Below the pieces are notes generated by a model, which was given only the letters and a program-made list of their open reading frames with translations, did no database searches and was not told the origin of the DNA. From assembly GCA_963932465.1 (NCBI GenBank), contig OZ010791.1, positions 323,659,283-323,723,282 of the forward strand: 64,000 nucleotides of DNA, in the 5' to 3' direction. The first letter of the stretch is position 1. Each line of letters starts with the position of its first letter. Shown here piece by piece: positions 59,676-64,000 of the stretch. A program made the translations under genes and the position numbers. The stretch comes from Maratus speciosus (taxonomy: Eukaryota > Arthropoda > Arachnida > Araneae > Salticidae).

Positions 59676-59709
<34 letters not shown>
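59676..59709. repeat. (TA)n microsatellite closing the 325-bp array
   Basis: About 17 TA units directly after the last unit of the array. The sequence beyond returns to GGTAGCTTT-type flank. Confidence 0.95.
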
Positions 59710-59712
<3 letters not shown>

Positions 59713-59954
59713 AAATTTTTTGAAATCGCTTTCCTCCGAACGGCTGCAATAGGTAGCTTTTTGTAATGAAAGCTACCTAAAAAGCTTTTCAGCTATTGCC
59801 ATGTACGGCAAAAGGACTGCTTATTTAAAAAAATATTATATACAAAACCGTTATTTTACAGATTACGCGTCCAATTTTGCAAATACTTTTTAACATCTTG
59901 AAGAGTAAACAAGTAATATAAAAATTTTGTTTTTAAAGTCAATTCGTACTTAGG

Positions 59955-60129
59955 CAGGGTTCCCAAATGGTCCGCCAACTGAATACCAATATTTTTTTAG
60001 AAAAAAATTTCTTTTTTGATTTTTCTTTCAAACCGCTGAGGAACCACCTTTGAAAGTTAATTCTTGCGCAAACCTACCATAAAATTTTGTGTGAAAATTT
60101 ATTGGTTAGCGGACCATTTGGCAGCCCTG
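59955..60129. mobile_element. Short hAT-like miniature element
   Basis: Left CAGGGTTCCCAAATGGTCCG and right CGGACCATTTGGCAGCCCTG are inverted with few mismatches. Both sides are flanked by CTTAGG (59949-59954, 60130-60135). CAGGG ends suit hAT, though hAT target duplications are 8 bp and only 6 bp match here. At 175 bp it has no coding capacity. Confidence 0.75.
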
Positions 60130-60135
60130 CTTAGG

Positions 60136-61855
60136 TCATCAAAGAAAATTTTAATATAATCCCTTAAGCTAATATTAATTTTTGCTTCATTAAAATAATC
60201 TCAATTTGTTGATTTTCTATAAGCCAGTAGGTTTACAATGGAAGTCTATGGGAATTTGGCGAAATACTAGAGATATCGCAAAGTTGGCGTCACCTTTGAC
60301 GACTCATTTTGGTCGCCAAATAAGGCGATATACCGCCAAGTTGGCGACAAACGTGGCGGTATTTGGCGACAGAACAGGGTTCCCCCTATGGTAACCCCCC
60401 TTATAGATATGAAGATGCATTAAATGCTTCAATAGCCAATGGCTGCCATTTTGTCTCCCATGTAAAACTAAAATTAATTAAAATTTAATTAATGAATTAA
60501 TATTTGAACAAACTGTATTAACATCAATTGTCATCCAGTACAACTTCAAAAAAATTGATTTCAACTTGATAGGATGAATAATAAATATTTTATTAACGAT
60601 TGAAAATTTGAACAAGATATATAAATAAATAAATAAATAAATATAGGGAGAGTCTGAACTAATAGTAGGAATTGAATGAAAGTACACCGCTACAATTTTA
60701 GTCTCCCAATTAATATTAATAAAATTAAATTTGTTTGCTTGTCTTTTTAAAACGTTTTATTTCTTATAAAATATTTTTTTCATTGCAGTACTGCAAAATT
60801 TATAAATTTTGTTTCTATTTTAGTTCATTGTATTTCAACATGCTATTTGTTTAAGTAATTAAAAAGTAACAAGGGGATAAACCGGGGCTTCCCGGGTTAC
60901 AGAATATAGGTGAAAACAATTTTAAAAAAATTATAATTCTAATATATTTTTCACATTTAATATATATTTCTTAGAATGTCCACAAACAGTACCAAAAACC
61001 ATATATACATGCAAATTGGCAGTAATGCGTTGAAATTTATTAAAAGCGATACTATACGAAAGCGAATTATATTGGCCTCGAGCCAGGGGTTTATATCCGA
61101 AGAAATTGCAAGTAAACACTATTTACAATCAGCCTTTTTTTATTGTGCTCATTTGATTGTTTTAAGTAGTTTGGTTACATGTCTTAATTTGCCTTTCATT
61201 TATATTTTATTGTTTTATTTATTGATTGGTGAAATTTTAATTCCGTTTGGAATATAAGCTGGAAAAAAATGCTGAGTTGTTTATATTATTTAAGTGCAAA
61301 TATTTATTGACTTATTTTTATAATCGTGTGCACGCGATATATATAGATTTTAAAAAAATCATGCTTGGAAATTATTTAAAAAAACAATAAGAAATGGCTA
61401 AATAGTGAAGTTTTTAAACAAATTGCGTTACAGTTTTCTAATAAATTGGATTTAAAAGAATTTTTTTCCGTATTCAATGATATAAAAATTGAAAATGTGC
61501 TATATTTTGAAGTTTAAAAATCTCATTAAAAGCTAAATTTAATCGTCCGATGTTACCAACATCTAAATCATGTCGCCGGCGTTACGAGGCGATGGAGGGG
61601 AATCTCTATCCTTTGTAATATAGATATTTTTTAGGACTAAGCTATTCAAGTGTTATTTTGCAAGCAGTAGAAATGATATGATTTTTTCTTTTTTTTTTTT
61701 TTGACTGAAAAAAAATATAAATTAAATGTTATCATTTTCTTAAAACGCTACATTCAAAAGAGAAAGATTGTTTAAATGTCTGTTTAATAATTTGTAGAAG
61801 CTGGTTAATTAATTTTTAAATTAACATCCTTTATAACTTTGATAATTTTCCCCAT
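60136..61855. other. AT-rich DNA, no gene seen
   Basis: A small block at about 60250-60365 repeats GTTGGCG and CGCCAA words. The 93-residue frame at 60976-61257 is the best-looking frame here, with a hydrophobic C-terminal half, but no family is recognised and no gene context supports it. Confidence 0.45.
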
Positions 61856-62160
61856 CTGAAAGGTGCACTGCCCCTTAAGACGAGAAGTTAGAAAAACTAA
61901 TCTTAACTTCAATAATTTTTTTATTACTATAGCCTTGCGATAATTTATATAAACTCTCATCTATTATCCTATAGAATCATTAACTGGAATAATCGCTTTT
62001 ATTGCAGTAAATCTTCTGATCTTTGTGATGAATCGTTATCTATCATTGTAAAAACTCATTCACTGATCAGTGTAACGAAATAACATCTTTTGATTTCTAT
62101 TAAATATTTTATAATAATAGTTTCATTTTCTTTAATTTGTTCCCCTTTAATAAGAATATA
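61856..62160. repeat. Foldback-like end plus third dispersed repeat copy
   Basis: CCATCTGAAAGGTGCACTG and CCCCTTAAG resemble the right end of the 56-kb foldback. The sequence that follows (AATCGCTTTTATTGCAGTAA, ATCTTCTGATC) matches that following the 56-kb element. This looks like a diverged duplicate of the same junction, without the left half of the foldback. Confidence 0.45.
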
Positions 62161-63447
62161 TATGCAAAAAGTCGAAAAATGTTAACAAGATTATTTAAAT
62201 TTACATGTATTATTTATGTGTTATTCTGAAAAATAATTCACTAATTAAAATGTTGCGCTATAAGAAGTTGAAAATAAAATATGTAAAATTTACGGTAACT
62301 GTAATATGATGCAATACGGTACGATGACTTCAAAAAGTGAGTATATTCATGTTGTTTAATGATCGAGTTCTTTGAAGATGTTAATGATTTTTTTTATTAT
62401 TATTATGTTTAAAAAATCGATAGATTTTTTTTCAAAAGATGAATTTTTAAGAAAAGTTGAAAGCCGTCGTGAGATATATTATAATCATTTAAAAAAAGGT
62501 TATATGTTAAGTTTCTCAATGTATTTGAATTTAAAAAAAATGGTTTGTGCTCCACACACTTGCTGTATTATGTGTTGTTTATTTGTTATTTCATAAATTT
62601 TGGATAAAAAATAAAAGTTAATATTACCGGTTGTAAAACCGGCTCTAAAAATTGTGTAAATGATTTTACAAGTTACTTTTAACTGCAAATAATAAAAAGA
62701 GACAATGAAAAATAACTAATATCTATTTAAACTTAAACCAGAATTTTATTAACTCTTAAAAAAAAAAAAAAAAAAATACAAATTTATAATGCAATAACAA
62801 TTGTTAACAAACGAAAATTAACGCATTAAAAATAAAAACCTCACAAAATACTTTTAGCAACAAAAAGTATTTATAACTTTGTTTAGATGTAAATGTACTT
62901 AATCACAGGAGCACAAAATAATTTTACAGGAAATCTGAAGCACATCCATTTAGAAGAAGTCAGTAACTAGAAATACTTCATTATCAGATTCAGAAGTTCA
63001 TATAATTCGCCCTTAAGACTGCTAGTCACTCAGCATCCGAATTCACCTCACTAATGTTAAACATATAGGCGTTTGATGCATTCATATATTTAAAAAATCT
63101 CCTCGGGAAATTAATATTTTTAACTTATTTTTTCTGCACACTTTTCTTAAACGATGTCTCTTTTTGTCTTAGTTCTCAAAATATTTCTCAAATATATGCT
63201 TAATTTTGTATGAATTGTTAAAGTCTTATTCCCAGTTCGTCCGCGGCTTTTAACACACAAGATATAAAATTAAGTGTAGATTTTACAAATATTTTGAGTA
63301 CTAAGACAAACAAGTTGGAAATTGCTCGTCAAACGTGGCAAATGAGGTGCGTTCGTACTATAACTAGTTTTATAATTATTTTTTGCACCCCATATTGTAC
63401 TGAATGTATACTTTTTTGCACTTCATAAAGCGCATAGTCTGATACAT
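62161..63447. other. AT-rich DNA, no gene seen
   Basis: An A-run lies at about 62758-62776. Short frames at 62372-62688 on both strands have no recognisable domain. Confidence 0.5.
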
Positions 63448-64000
63448 CATTAAAATGCACTTCCAATAATTTTTTCCCATTCCCCATAATGTAACGGAAC
63501 ACTTTTGACTGTCCCTGTAATTAAACTATACATGCGATTTTCCTAAAATTTGAAATAGCTCAACAAAACTTTGCAACAATTATATCTTTAAAATTTCAGA
63601 CCATTCAAAAGGCTGTAATATCATTAAAATGCACTTGCATTAATTTTTCCCATTCCCCGTAATGTAACGGAACACTTTCGACTGTCCCTGTAATTAAACT
63701 ATACATCCGATTTTCCTAAAATTTGAAATAGCTCAACAAAACTTTGCAACAATTATATCTTTAAAATTTCGGACCATTCGGAAGGCTGTAATATCATTAA
63801 AATGCACATGCAATAATTTTTCCCATTGGCCGTAATGTAAAGAAAAACTTTTGACTGTCCCTGTAATTAAACTATGCATCCGATTTTCCTAAAATTTGAA
63901 ATGGCTCGACAAAATTTTGCAACAGTTATATCTTTAAAATTTCAGATCATTCGGAAGCCTCTAATATCATTAAAATGCACTTGCAATAATTTTTCCCATT
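63448..64000. repeat. ~174-bp tandem array running off the window
   Basis: CATTAAAATGCACTTGCAAT starts units at 63448, 63622, 63795 and 63968, with periods of 173-174 bp. Units share TTTTCCCATTCC, TTTTGACTGTCCCTGTAATT, CCGATTTTCCTAAAATTTGA and CAACAAAACTTTGCAACAAT. Divergence is modest. Three full units and the start of a fourth are visible, and the array continues past the end. The period is in the range common for satellite DNA. Confidence 0.9.

Noticed and set aside
60206..60394. 62-residue frame containing repeated GTTGGCG words
   Set aside because: Short inverted and direct words explain the pattern; no protein signature.
60976..61257. 93-residue frame with hydrophobic C-terminal half
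   Set aside because: No family recognised. AT-rich sequence readily gives Ile/Leu/Phe-rich frames of this size.

Overview
This is eukaryotic, strongly AT-rich intergenic DNA. No ordinary host protein-coding gene, rRNA or functional tRNA is recognisable in the 64 kb. The repeat content suggests an arthropod: Tc1/mariner and hAT remnants, TTAA-flanked miniature elements, tRNA-derived SINEs, a Jockey-type LINE ORF1, and the recurrent GCGCCATCTGTTGG-like words. A repeat-rich chelicerate would fit, but the taxon is an inference and cannot be fixed from this sequence. The longest clear open frame is a 372-residue Gag-like (LINE ORF1) protein on the minus strand at 2349-3467, followed almost at once by a 44-nt poly(A) tail.

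Layout. 0-7 kb: low-complexity DNA with a TATGAACTC minisatellite, the Gag-only retroelement, a possible TTAA element abutting it, and a GC-richer unresolved block. 8.7-9.3 kb: long inverted repeat. 9.9-13.2 kb: three tandem ~790-bp units, two of them later interrupted, one by a hairpin and one by a 751-bp SINE cluster with a 12-bp target duplication. 13.2-20.4 kb: a TA-flanked element, a dispersed repeat, a ~420-bp array, a SINE fragment, and a 1.66-kb element with GGGGAGACTAGGGAGGG ends that contains a TTAA-type relic. 20.6-24.8 kb: a TTAA element and three foldbacks. 26.8-27.7 kb: a 145-bp array. 28.0-29.3 kb: a hAT-like element. 30.2-33.4 kb: an inverted-repeat-ended element holding six nearly identical 470-bp units. 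33.5-35.5 kb: three small elements. 37.7-39.4 kb: a cluster of tRNA-like sequences, one of them split by a 1.2-kb foldback. 41-42.2 kb: a Tc1/mariner transposase fossil and a foldback. 42.8-45.1 kb: a hAT-type element with a perfect 8-bp target duplication, built of two internal tandem arrays. 47.1-47.7 kb: a mariner fossil. 48.6-50.2 kb: a second CCGTCAA-ended element with a small element nested in it. 52.4-53.7 kb: a TTAA element interrupted by a second TTAA element, with the uninterrupted sister copy at 33.9 kb. 56.0-56.8 kb: a large foldback. 57.8-59.7 kb: a ~325-bp array. 60.0 kb: a short hAT-like element. 63.4 kb to the end: a ~174-bp array that runs off the window.

The window is best read as a mobile-element deposit. 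Nearly all elements are non-autonomous or decayed, many are foldbacks, and several nest in one another so that relative ages can be read. All identities come from reading the sequence by eye; no alignment or database search was run.
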